Assembly: GCA_029582165.1 (NCBI GenBank)
Contig: CM055876.1
Location: forward strand, 34,355,317-34,419,316
Direction of reading: 5' to 3'
Length of the DNA stretch: 64,000 bases
Source of the DNA: Portulaca oleracea
Taxonomy: Eukaryota; Streptophyta; Magnoliopsida; Caryophyllales; Portulacaceae
A program made the translations under genes and the position numbers. Numbering within the stretch: position 1 is the first letter of the stretch; each line of letters begins with the position of its first letter. This document shows, piece by piece, positions 22,801 to 33,497 of this stretch. A model generated the notes under the pieces. The model did no database searches. It was given only the letters and a program-made list of their open reading frames with translations, and had not been told where the DNA came from.

Positions 22801-23727
22801 GCCTTCGCCTAAATTCAGCACTCCATACCAAATCCACAGTTACACGAACTATAAACCCTAGGAATCTCGGACATTAAATTAAATTACAGACTTGCGCTCT
22901 CCAATGCGAAACCTAAATTTTAACCTAGAATTTCAACACTCCGATCAAATTCATCCTGAAAAAGAACTTGTCAGACAGTTAAACACCAGACTCATCGAAT
23001 CTGCTACAATCCGAATGATACAACCAAAGACAAACAATCCAATCCAATACGAAACCTCTATTTCGAGCTACAATCACGAAAACCTCATTAACGAAGACCA
23101 AGAACAAGAAAACGAATGCATCAAGACTACATCAGCTGTGCCTGCATCTCTTGTCTCCGTTGCATCAGATGCCGAAAATCATCTACTCGGATTACATGAA
23201 ATTACAATAGCGATTGAATCATTTCAAGAATTATAAACCCTAGGAATCTAGGACATTAAATTAAATTAAATTACAGACTTGCGCTCTCCAATACGACTCC
23301 TAAATTTTAACCTACTATTTCAACACTCCAATCAAATTCATCTTGAAAAAGCAATTGTCAGACAGTACAACACCAGACATATCGAATCTGCGACAATCCG
23401 AATGGCACAACCAAAGCCAAATAATCCAATCCAATCCAATCCAATACGAAACCTCTATTTCGAGGCTACAATCACGAAAACCTCATCAACACAGATCAAG
23501 AACAAGAAAATCAATGCACTGAAACTGCATCAGCTGCATTTCTCATCTCCGTTGCGTCAGAATGCCGAAAAATCATCGACTCGGATTACATGAAATCACA
23601 TCGCGATTGAATCATTTCAAGAATTTGAATACGAAGATGAGAATAATCAAGATACAGCAAGAGGAATCAACAAAGAGAGAGTAAAGCAAGTACCTGAAAG
23701 AGGAGCAGGAGCAAGAGAAGTCGCCAT
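19852..23727 (-). CDS. Small plastid membrane protein (chloroplast inner envelope type)
   Basis: Five exons on the minus strand: 23694-23727, 22246-22375, 21796-21889, 20361-20444 and 19852-19989. They sum to 159 residues with all phases closing. The N-terminus is Ser/Ala-rich and basic (MATSLAPAPLSGGLKKRELL, then SSNSRKFNGSSM) and suits a chloroplast transit peptide, ending near SVRAEYS. A Gly-rich hinge (KGGGGAD) leads into one hydrophobic segment at about residues 64-83 (FVAGFLFGGAICGTLAYIFA). Next is IRRSLLNEDEYGFRKARRP, then a coiled-coil-like KTRQTLNAKLGQLNAAIDNV, and an acidic tail DPEVEATR. It resembles Arabidopsis At1g42960, reported in the chloroplast inner envelope. The molecular function is unknown. 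Intron 1 contains a 380-390 bp tandem duplication. Confidence 0.85.
22851..23625. repeat. Tandem duplication (2 x ~385 bp) in intron 1 of the envelope-protein gene
   Basis: The copies are 22851-23232 and 23233-23625. Both start ATAAACCCTAGGAATCT and both run through GACTTGCGCTCTCCAAT, TCGAATCTGC(T/G)ACAATCC and GCGATTGAATCATTTCAAG. A shorter related piece (CTATAAACCCTATGAATCTA) lies at 22682-22701. Open frames across the copies differ between units and are not conserved, so no protein is claimed. Confidence 0.85.
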
Positions 23728-25516
23728 GAGAGTGAGTGAGAGAGAGCAAGAGAGAGCAGGTAAGCAAATTTGGGAAAACCGAGGTGATTACGGTGGCTGT
23801 TTTTGGATCATATACTCCTGAAGTTGTTTTTTTCTTTTTCTTAAATTGAAGATAATAAATCTATTTATTTTTTTTGCTCTACTTATGAAAATACATTAAT
23901 ATTTTTTACACATAATTTGACTTTTAGAATGTTTTTTAATAAAATTTTGCTAAATTTCTTTTATAAGTTTAACAAGTTAATAGTAGTTCAATAAAAATAT
24001 TAAAAAGTTGAATACCTAAAGTCCGATTATAATTATGTCAAATTTACGAAAATGAATTATTTGTATCTAATTATCCTTCTTTTGCTTATTATTTGTACAG
24101 TGTCAAACAGGATAAGATAAACTTACGGGGTTTTAAATAATGCGGATTAATAGATTGAACCAGTTACACTAAGCTCATTTATTCTTTTTTTTTCTAAAAT
24201 TCAAAAAAGTATTTTGGTTGTGACTCTCGTACATGGATATATCACATATGGGTGTAACATTGTGAATTCATTCATCTAAATGACAAATTAAAATCAAATC
24301 CTAACCATAAAACTCTAAACAACCCCACAACCCAAAGCCCACACGTCTAACTAAGGTCTCAACTAATGTAATAACTAAATCGATAAAGCTTACAAATCAC
24401 TCGAATTCGACTCAGTCAAAGCTCGGATCAAGCTAAGTTCAATCAAAGTTTGGCTCACCTCAAGCTCGACTCGAATGTGTATCAAGGTGAACCCGAGCCT
24501 AGGTTTTAAAGGTTTATAAAATACTGTAAACTGAACACACAATCATAAAATTGTTTCTGTTTTTCCCACAATTCTAGTAAACCGCCCAGAGTCTTGTTTT
24601 CTATTGAGAAACCACCCAGTCCCACTCACCGGCACACTTCCTCCCTGAATCCCGCCGCCGCAGCCGGCAGCCGCCAGCCGCAAACTGTCTCTCTGTCTCC
24701 TGTGATTTGTCGGGTGTAAGATACCTTTTGCGTCCATCATTCGTTCATAGTTCATTCCCAAATCTCAAGCGATTCCAGTGTTCTCATGATTTATGTATTG
24801 ATTTTGAATTAGGGTTTTCAAATTATGATTCTTTTCTTTGGCGGAAATCTGAATATGAAACTAGGGTTTGCTAATTTCTGAATTTACTTGTGTACATGAG
24901 CCAATATGATTACATTAGGGTTTACTAACTTGTGAATTGGATTATGTGAATGTTGTTTTTAAAGTATGATTTGTTAATTGAAAACCTAACTTGCTAATTT
25001 TCTATGTGATGTTGGAGTTTTTGCTTGTTAGGATTTGAAATAGTTGCTAGATAATTGAAACATTGAATGCCTAATTTGCCAACTTACTGATGAACCAATG
25101 TGGTTTAATTGGGATTTGGAATCCTTCTTCTCATGCTAATGGTTAATTCGATTTTTCGGTAGCAATCTTTTCTTTTTCTGCGTCTTTCGATTTTGTTTAG
25201 CAAATTATCGTGGACACCACTGATTGTGATCTGCAACTGTGTAATTACCTCTCCAGAAACCTCTTCAACTGTAATTCCTCCATTGTTGATTCTCCCCATT
25301 TTTAATTTCTTATTCTTGATCTGATGGACTTACCTATGGAGCTATTTTCTGAATTTGATTAACGTTTGTAAGAATGTGTTTGATGGGAATGGGCTTTATG
25401 GATGAATGTGTTTGTTTTCTGTAGATGCAATGGAGTAACTGTGGACATACATTGGTTGTGTAATCATCCACAAACTGTTTTCTTTCTTAATTCGACTTAG
25501 TGTTTCAGAGCTAAAC
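23728..25516. other. Divergent promoter region and RPC6 5' UTR with intron
   Basis: The envelope-protein gene (-) and RPC6 (+) diverge from here. 23810-24350 is AT-rich. A dispersed 'CTCGAATTCGACTC/AAGCTCGACTCG' repeat occupies about 24370-24520. A GC-rich leader (CCGCCGCAGCCGGCAGCC) lies at about 24652-24680. A likely 5' UTR intron of RPC6 runs from a GTAAG donor at 24716 to the TTTCAG acceptor at 25508, just before the ATG. Confidence 0.5.
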
Positions 25517-26197
25517 ATGAACCAAATGTCCAACAAGAGGAAACGCGATGGCAAGGAACTGAACCCCGAGGAACGAGCAATCCTCAACCTGATCAAGAGT
25601 CGGGGGGACATGGGGATCACAAAGTTCGAGCTAGGGCGCGAGTTGAAGATGGTGGGCACAAAGTTCAACAGCTCGATCAAGTCCCTCCAAACCAAGCAAC
25701 TCATCAAAGAGGTGGTGGATATCAACAAATCCAAGGGCATGAAACGGCTCCTGGCCTCCGAATTCGAGCCCTCGAAGACCCTCACCGGTGGGGCCTGGTA
25801 TGACAACGGGAAGCTCGACACCCAACTCATCGACGCCCTCAAGAAAGTGTCCATGAAGGCGATCTCGGACCAAAAAGTTGCCACCGTTGATGGGGTTTGC
25901 CACTACCTCAAGAGAACCGGGATCATGACCGCAGATCTCACCGTGGAGCAGGTGCAGGAGATTCTCGAGAATTTGATCTTGGAGAACAAGATTGTCAAAG
26001 TCAAGAGCAACGGGTTGGGGGAGTTTTCCGCCTTCCCGATTGGTGCGGATTGTTACAAGTTCAAGCAACGAGGGGACAAGATTGGAGCGATGGCTTCTAT
26101 ACCGTGTGGTGTTTGTCCCCGGATCAATCAGTGTGCTCCCGGTGGCATCATTTCCCCTACAACCTGTGAGTATTACACCAAATGGCTTGATTTTTGA
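25517..26197 (+). CDS. RPC6: RNA polymerase III subunit RPC6 (RPC34/POLR3F)
   Basis: A single coding exon of 226 residues. Winged-helix folds are visible: NPEERAILNLIKSRGDMGIT, then FNSSIKSLQTKQLIKEV; followed by LTGGAWYDNGKLD, a strongly conserved block in RPC34. The C-terminus CGVCPRINQCAPGGIISPTT then C carries four Cys in the spacing C-x2-C-x5-C-x10-C, which in the family binds a [4Fe-4S] cluster. It ends CEYYTKWLDF, as in human POLR3F. RPC6 belongs to the RPC3/6/7 subcomplex that helps Pol III open promoters and meet TFIIIB. The human protein is about 90 residues longer at its N-terminus, having an extra winged helix that is absent here; shorter plant forms are known to me. The start chosen is the first ATG after a 5' UTR intron. 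Codon use is GC-richer than neighbouring non-coding DNA. Confidence 0.93.
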   Translation: MNQMSNKRKRDGKELNPEERAILNLIKSRGDMGITKFELGRELKMVGTKFNSSIKSLQTKQLIKEVVDINKSKGMKRLLASEFEPSKTLTGGAWYDNGKLDTQLIDALKKVSMKAISDQKVATVDGVCHYLKRTGIMTADLTVEQVQEILENLILENKIVKVKSNGLGEFSAFPIGADCYKFKQRGDKIGAMASIPCGVCPRINQCAPGGIISPTTCEYYTKWLDF

Positions 26198-27205
26198 GTG
26201 TTTAGGTAATTAGGTTGGAAAAAGTTGGTAAATTATAGCTTGTTTTTCTTTGATGATGGGATCCCAAATGGGGAATTGGTATAATTTTTGAATGCAAGGA
26301 GAAGCATATTGAATGGTTTTTGCTATCTTGGGTCCCTTTCATTTCCATTCATTGTTAGCACACTAGAATAACAGAGATCAGCATCCCTCTGGAAGACTTT
26401 GGGATAGGGTTGTCAAGAATTTGGGTTCGGGTCATTTTGGGTCCAGTTGAATCGAGCATTGGACGAAAAGTGAATGTCCGATACCCAGCTTTTTTCGCAG
26501 TTTTCTGGGCCAGACAATTTGGACAAACCTAAATTTGAGTTAATATCGGGTTCGGGCTATAGAAAAATGGAAAATATTCTGTTGTAGTCATACCTGGTTC
26601 TATACTTGTTTAGTATTTTTGAAAATGTATTCAAAGTTTTGGGAGACCTTCATTTTAGAACAGAGGGACTAATGGAGTATATGGATGGACTCATGGAGTC
26701 ATTGGTTGTTTTTGTGCCTCCTTACCAACAAATTATGGTCATCTCTTTTTCTTTTTTTTTTTTTTTGAAACCGGGTAAAAGGAGGTATGATGTAACTCAA
26801 GAGACTCTTCTTACAAGGCATCGTCCCAAGTTATCAGCAAATAAAATAAAACAAAAATCAATGGAAGTGCTATGATGCCGAAGAAAATAATTTTGAATGA
26901 GTAGCCATCATGTTAGCCTCTCGAAAGATACAATGGACAGTAACATCTTCAACTTCACATTGCTGAAGACAGTTTTTGATATCCTGAACAACCATATCAA
27001 TTTGTCACGGAACATTGATAACACCCTAATCATTTCTTTGAATTCTTTCTATGTGTATTAATACATAGTCTTCTAATAGCTTGTTCTTTTCAAGAGTATT
27101 TGAAATGGATTTTCAAGTATTTTTTGCACAAGTAATTTATTCTTGAGATTATGAAGAATGTTTTATCTTTTAATTTTATATGTTTTTAAATTTAGTATAT
27201 ATGTA
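26198..27205. other. Intergenic with dispersed repeat
   Basis: 26198-26350 is probably the RPC6 3' UTR. 26402-26600 carries a copy of the dispersed repeat (GGGATAGGGTTGTCAAG, TTGGGTTCGGGTCATTTTGG, GGCCAGACAATTTGGACA). The rest is AT-rich with a (T)14 run near 26750. No gene seen. Confidence 0.45.
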
Positions 27206-27210
27206 TTTTT

Positions 27211-27906
27211 TGTTGGGACTCACCCATGAGTAAAATGTCCCACATCGGAAAAGTGAAGAAAAAGGATATGATATATAAGTCAAGTGAGCTACTCCTCTTG
27301 ACATCAATTGGTTTTAAGATGGAACCTCACTTAATTTATGTACCATGGGCCTTGGTTGAAGTGTGCTCCCGCTTTAGATCTCCCCAAAAGTGGTATCAAA
27401 GCCGATGGTTTGTTCGGCTGGGCGCAAGGTGCGAGAAGGTGGTCCCGTAAAAATCACTATGGACAGGAGCAGGGACCATGGCGCGTGCGCGGTTGGGACT
27501 CTTGAGGTAGAGTGGTGGCATGAGACTCAAGTGGAGTAGGGTGCGACTCTGTGGAGTAAGGTGCGGCTGGGACTCTTGAGGTAGAGTGGTGGCATGAGAC
27601 TCGGGTGAAGTAGGGTGCGACTCTGTAGAGTAAGATGCGGCTATAATGGGCTCCTGATGGTGACTTGAAACTTTGGCAAAGAGAGGCTTCCGATCAAGGG
27701 GGAGAGACTCATGTGTGAAGGAGGAGATTGTTGGGATTCACCCATGAGTAAAATGTCCACATTAGAAAAGTAAAGAGAAAGGACATGGTATATAAGTCAA
27801 GTGGGCTACACCTCTTGACACTAATTGGTTTTAAGATGGAATATTAGTTAACTTGTGTACTATGGGCCTTGGTTGAAGTGGGCTCCCACCTTGGATCTCC
27901 CCAACA
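27211..27906 (+). mobile_element. Complete TRIM retrotransposon (~696 bp)
   Basis: Two ~178 bp LTRs lie at 27211-27389 and 27729-27906. They start TGTTGGGACTCACCCATGAG and TGTTGGGATTCACCCATGAG. The right one ends ATCTCCCCAACA, with TG...CA ends and a 7-bp inverted repeat (TGTTGGG/CCCAACA). One base after the left LTR is TGGTATCAAAGCC (27391-27403), a primer-binding site for initiator Met-tRNA (family form TGGTATCAGAGC). A purine tract GAAGGAGGAGA abuts the right LTR. The element is flanked by TTTTT on both sides (27206-27210 and 27907-27911), a 5-bp target duplication. The internal part is only ~340 bp, without coding capacity, and contains a ~74 bp tandem repeat. All the diagnostic features of a terminal-repeat retrotransposon in miniature are present. 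Confidence 0.92.
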
Positions 27907-28311
27907 TTTTTGTCACAATTTCTCTTCCAATTATACATACTTACCAAATTGTACCCAAACTTATATTTTTCTCCTAATAAAAAGGGTGAAAATAATTGCA
28001 AGTTATGAATGTTTGTTTATACATGCACTTCAAGACAAGCAAGAATGTGAAAGGTTGACAATGAAAGAAAAAGCAAAACAAAATAACCCATCCTTGGTTT
28101 GGTTTGGTACATGCATTTGTGATAATTTGCAATGGTGACATTGCATGATGAATTAAACAAGACAAAAGTTTTTGTTGTACCAACAATTACACAATAACCT
28201 TGATTTGATGGCCTTATATGAATATCTTTCTCATTTGCATCATTGCATGTACTTAATAACTTGCCTACCTTGAAATGACAAAAGTTTTTGTTCTATCCAC
28301 AACAATCATTG

Positions 28312-28349
28312 ATGTATGAATATGAATATGAATATGAATATGAATATGA
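28312..28349 (+). repeat. (GAATAT)n microsatellite
   Basis: About five to six tandem GAATAT units (ATGAATATGAATATGAATAT and on) lie in AT-rich intergenic DNA. Confidence 0.85.
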
Positions 28350-28503
28350 TGTATCCCAAATTCTTGCACTTTTGTTTTATTTCCATTCTTTTTTGATGGA
28401 ACTCTTTATATTAACTTATTCAAGTAACTCTAACCCCATTGTTCAACAGCTTCCTGTCGGGAATATAGACATATATATTATAGTGATATAAAAATGGTTA
28501 AAT

Positions 28504-28770
28504 CTAGCGTTAGTAAAAAATGGGGTCCTGTTAAATTCGTGTTCGGTCAACAATAAAATTTCAACGAGAATTGATACTTGGACTTGGTTTTCTTGGGTCA
28601 AACAGGGGTAGCCAATTCGAGCGGAGCTAAATTAGGGTCAAAATAGGTTCCGAAAATAGAAAAAGAGAAATATTGTGTCTGAATATTTGTTCAATGTGAA
28701 AATTTGGTTTAGATAAAACCACATGAACAAATTCTGACATTCTGGTGGGACAAATTTTTATCAACGCTAG
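28504..28770. mobile_element. hAT-like MITE, 267 bp
   Basis: Left end CTAGCGTTAGTAAAAAATGG and right end (reversed) CTAGCGTTGATAAAAATTTG are inverted repeats. If the termini are taken at TAGCGTT, the flanks GTTAAATC and GTGAAATA match at 6 of 8, which suits a worn 8-bp hAT target duplication. It is the best-bounded copy of the dispersed family whose end reads ATTTTTRYCARCGCTA. Confidence 0.6.
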
Positions 28771-30372
28771 TGAAATATAATCATAGACAGCAACGCAATT
28801 TCTATAGATCCGCAAAGAAAAATTTTGAGAAAACAATTTTAAACATGAAAGATTCCATTTTAAAATAGAAAAAATGGACAAACTAAATTAATTCATTAAA
28901 ATCATTTAGTCGCCTTTGATTTTTGATGTTCAGTATGCATCTTTAACTTTTAATTTCTAACATAATATATTTATCATTTTTTTTATTATTCAAAGCTTTA
29001 TTATTCAAAGCTTTAATAACCAAAAAAGGCCAAACAATTTGTGTAGCCTTCAGTTCAAAAAAATCAAGAAACAAATCAAACAATAAGACAAAAGGCCAAG
29101 TCCATCAAAACAGTCAAAGTCTATTTGACAAAACTACATCAATGGAATCACTTGCATATATTTTTCATCACGAATTTAATAATGTAATAATGCTGATTTT
29201 GCATTCTAACATTTATAAAAATTGACCACACATGCATAGCAACAAATAATACAATACAATACAAAACAGAGTGATAACAATCAATCAAACACAGCTAAAG
29301 ACAATTTCCTCCATCCTTATTTTTGGACAATTCTGGTTCAAATCAATTCACCCATCAAACATGTCTTGCCCACAATACTCATTTTGATTCTAACAAATCG
29401 GACATTGGACGGAAAAACAATGCCTAATACACAATTATTTTAGGTCAATAAATTCATATTTAAATCAGACGCGGACAAAAGAAATTTGAAAAAAATTGTG
29501 TTCGCTCAAATACCCGATTTCTTCTGGGTCGGACAAATTTTTACCAGCTCTACCTACATCAGTCGATCATCAAGCATAGATTCAATGAAATAATGAACAG
29601 ATATTGTTATATCCATAGATGGCGTCTTAAAGCCCAACCATGAGTTCAAACAAATGCCTATGGATTATACATACCATACCATGAAAGAATTCCCAATTTC
29701 AGCATTTTCAGCCCCAGAGAAACATTTCAAAGGAAAGAATAAAACAACAAAAACCTAAATAAGGAGGGACTAATGCTAAAACATCTATTACCTACAATTG
29801 ATTCATGACCAAGCCAAGCCATCTTCTTATGATCCCAGGCTATTAATATCCAATCAATCCCCTAATGAATGATGCTGTTATTGCCACATTTCTGGCACCA
29901 GAAAACTCAATCAAATCAACCACCAAACACAGACACATTCAGAAGCTGCAGCAATCTTAAACATGACACTTTTGTCGTCTTCCTGCATATAAACTCAAAT
30001 AAACCATTGTCGTCTGACTCCTATGTACACTGTCACAATGATGATGCAAAACTCTGCTCCTCCATTTCTAACCCTTTTTTCCCTGGGATCATGCACAATT
30101 TACTTTCGCGGTTTCTCATTTACCTTTCGGTGCTTTGACTCGGTGATTGAGGTTGTCCACAGAGTGCGATGATAATCCCATTGCAGTTTCGCCAGTCAAT
30201 CTCAGTTTCAGATGATGCTTGGAGTTATACCCGGGTTTCAGATTCCTCATCGCTTTTTTGAGCAGAGTCTGGCATGAAGCAGTTTGGTTCCATAGCTTCT
30301 GGGAAAGCTACGACGGTTGGTTATCTTTGGGGGTTCGATAAGAAGTACAAAAGGTAGGATTTTTGGCCCGGA
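28771..30372. other. Intergenic and TPS 3' UTR
   Basis: AT-rich DNA with a further copy of the dispersed family at about 29390-29560 (TTCTGGGTCGGACAAATTTT, then TACCAGCTCTAC). 29850-30372 is probably the 3' UTR of the TPS gene (-). No other gene seen. Confidence 0.45.
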
Positions 30373-33300
30373 TCAAGAGCTGTTTTCTCCCTCATCATCG
30401 TCGCTGAGTGATGAAGGGTCTGACACCTCGGCAAGTGCATCCAGCATTGTCCTGACTTCTGTTGTGTCGTCCAGATAGTATTTTGCTTTGCTCGGTTTTT
30501 GGCCCACAGTGCAAGCGTAAACTGCCGCATTGGGAGCCAAGATACCGCTGCTCGTTGCACTGCCAATCATCTCAAACATGTCCTCGTCGGATCTATCGTC
30601 GCCAACGCATAGTACAAAATCAGCCTGCTTTCCACTCTCGGCCATTCTCGTGAAGATCTTCTCTGCAACTAACCCTTTACTAACACCCTGAAACGAGTAC
30701 GTTGAACAAGAGAGACATTTAGATAGATTCAGCTATGCAAGTCCACAAACAAAAGCCGGTGCTTAAGCATACAGGAAAATCTAGCAGATTTGTTCACAAT
30801 TTTCTTTGCTGCAACTCTTTCCATGGTAAACTTGTCTGTGGTTGTTGCATACATCATGGATCACCTTGGGAATCCATGTCGGTAATAAATGACCGCTAGA
30901 TGGATAAATGTTCTTAAAAGTTCAATAGAAATACCATAATCACGAGAATAGAGACCCTCAAATCCATATACTTCAATGTTCGTCAAACCGAAACCTTTAC
31001 TGAGACGCATGTTAGAGAAGTAACAGATGCGCACGATGATAATAGCACGTAAAAAACACAAGGCTAAAGCTTGGAAACAAAAATTAGGGAATATGAATTC
31101 ATGTATCAAAATGATGAGACGAAAAATCATATATGTACCTGAGGCTTAACTTCAACAATATATTGTCCGCTTTTCACCGCAACAGGCTCATTGGCCAAAA
31201 CACTCTCTAGATGGTCCAGCATCTCCTTTGATTGGCAGGATCCAAAACCAGGGTCTGCATCCCTGAAATGCCACACCAAGGCACTCTCCTTCGGTTCAAT
31301 ATACGAACCATCCGTTGATTCGGTATATAGTTTCATCACAGGCTCAGCAATTTGCACCCACCCGAAATCACAATTTTGGCCACAGATTTCCCATTCTCCC
31401 TCAGCGGTCCATCTGAACAAAAATTACAATCCAACCAACGCATAAGACAAAGAAATAAGGCCATAAACTACATACAACCAAAAAGAAAGCAAAAACACTG
31501 TAACTAGTAAAATACCTCATAAAGTATCCATGTTCAGCAGCAATGCCAACATTCTTGCAAGGAGCGAACCATTTTCCCAAGCTGTCTCTACCTCTTCCGC
31601 TGACAATAAAAACAGTGTTCTTCGGGTCCGCGGATAGCATGTTGATAATCCTGATCACCTCCGGACTGGGAGTCTTATTGATGGATGTTTGTGGCATCAT
31701 AGTTCCATCGTAGTCCAACAATATGGCCCTACTTTTAGACCTAGAGAATGAAGACACAATGGTGTCGATTGTCAGCTTTCTGAAATTCGGATCCAATGCC
31801 ACAACCCTGAACCCGAAACTCAAACCGATTCCCCAGCATCGCCGCCTGAAATGGTCCCTGCAAGTCCGCTCCAAGTCTTGGAAAAAGCTTCTCGCCCAAT
31901 ATGCCACGTCGTGGGTGCTAACATACTTATAGTGCTTCTCGTGGCGCAGATGCTTCTCTGCATCGTTCATTGAGATGGCCTCGTTCATTGCCTCAGCTGT
32001 CGCCTCGACATTCCATGGATTAACACGGATAGCACCGCTGAGAGATGGTGAACACCCTATAAATTCAGAGACCACCAACATGCTCTTCTTGGACTCGGGA
32101 GACGAAGGACCGGAGTCGGATTCAGAGACCCCTTGCCTACAGACAATGTACTCATATGGGGTGAGGTTCATTCCATCTCTGACGGCGGTGACAACTACAC
32201 ACTCTGCAATGGAGTAATATGCGGCCCGTTCGCTCAAAGTGACGGGCCTATCAATAAAGACTATGGGCTCATAACCGGGGCGCCGAAATGCATCGTTAAT
32301 TCTCTTACAGCTAGTCTGGATTTCAGCTTGTATCTCCTCGAGATCCTTGCCTTTTCCCCGAGCGGGATTTGCAATTTGAACCAAAACAGCTCTCCCCTGC
32401 CACTTGGGATGGATCTTCAACATCTGCTCCATCGCCAAGAGCTTCAAATTGACCCCTTTAAATATGTCCATGTCATCGACCCCGAGCAACACGGTTTTCC
32501 CTTCAAACTGCTGCTTGAGCTCCTGGACTCTCCATTCTCTATCAGCAAGCCTCAAAACAGACTCAATCTGGCCCATATGGATACCAACCGGCATGATCTT
32601 TATCCCAACGGTCCTCCCATAATACTCCAACCCAATGTACCCCCTCTTGGACTTGTACTCCAGCCCCAACATCCGACTACAACACGAAAGAAAATGGCGC
32701 GCGTAATCGAATGTGTGGAATCCAATAAGGTCGGCATTCAACAACGCCTTGAGTATCTCCTCCCTCACCGGCAAAGTCCTGTAAATCTCCGAAGACGGGA
32801 ACGGGCTGTGAAGGAAAAACCCCATCCTCAACTTGATGAACCTCCTCCTCAAGAACGTTGGCAACACCATCAAATGGTAATCATGAATCCAAACATAGTC
32901 ATCCTCAGGGTTTATCACCTCAATCACCCTCTGCGAAAAGATCTTATTCGCCGCCACATACGCCTCCCACAAGGACCGGTCAAACCGGCCCCCATGGTTG
33001 GCCGAAAAGGGAAGCATGTAGTGAAAAAGCGGCCACAAATGGTGCTTACAAAACCCATTGTAATACTTCGCATGAATATCCGGAGGGAGGAACGCGGGCA
33101 CGCACTTGAACTTCTCCAACAAGATCTGCGAAACATCATCCTGTTCGTCCACATCGACCTCCACCCGCAACGAGCCCACATAGATAACCTCCATATCCTC
33201 CGGCAAACCGTGCTTCAAATGCAACAACAACGAATCCTCGTCCCAACTAAAACTCCACCCTTTGTCATCGGGCCGACGTTTGGCCCTCAATGGAAGCTGA

Positions 33301-33497
33301 TTGGCCACTATGATCACACGGTCTTGTATGATCGACGAAGGGACATCGGACGAAACACTATTAGCCTGATCATCATCAAGCTCAGATATAACTCCAGCCA
33401 CAGTCATAACCCTAGGAAGCCGCTTCTTTTCCCTACCCATCACCGGGAAATTCCCAGAAGCTAAATCTAACAGATTGGTATACGATCTAGACATCAT
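30373..33497 (-). CDS. TPS7: Class II trehalose-phosphate synthase (TPS7-like)
   Basis: Three coding exons on the minus strand: 31516-33497, 31139-31412 and 30373-30687. They close in phase to 856 residues. The protein starts MMSRSYTNLLDLASGNFPVM, as class II TPS proteins do. The GT20 (TPS) domain spans about residues 60-540, with WIHDYHLMVLPTFLRRR, GFFLHSPFPSSEIYRTLP and AVRDGMNLTPYEYIVCRQG. The HAD-type phosphatase (TPP) domain follows: DYDGT at about 595-599, VFIVSGRGRDSL, and GDDRSDEDMFE near the end. Class II plant TPS proteins generally lack detectable synthase activity and act as regulators in trehalose-6-phosphate/SnRK1 sugar signalling. Overall closest to Arabidopsis TPS7 (851 residues) from memory. 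A two-intron 3' structure is typical of class II genes. The first of two tandem ATGs is taken as the start. A 5' UTR intron is likely, with a donor (CTCAG|GTCAGT) at about 33830 on the minus strand. Confidence 0.95.

Noticed and set aside
22892..23593. Two open frames in the envelope-gene intron
   Set aside because: They are the two units of a tandem duplication; the reading frames diverge between the units, so there is no selection for a protein.
27226..27450. Plus-strand open frame of 74 codons
   Set aside because: It covers the left LTR and primer-binding site of the TRIM element; the frame is fortuitous.
31975..33464. Long plus-strand open frames opposite the TPS gene
   Set aside because: They are mirror frames of a highly conserved GC-balanced exon of the TPS gene on the minus strand; their translations match no family I know.
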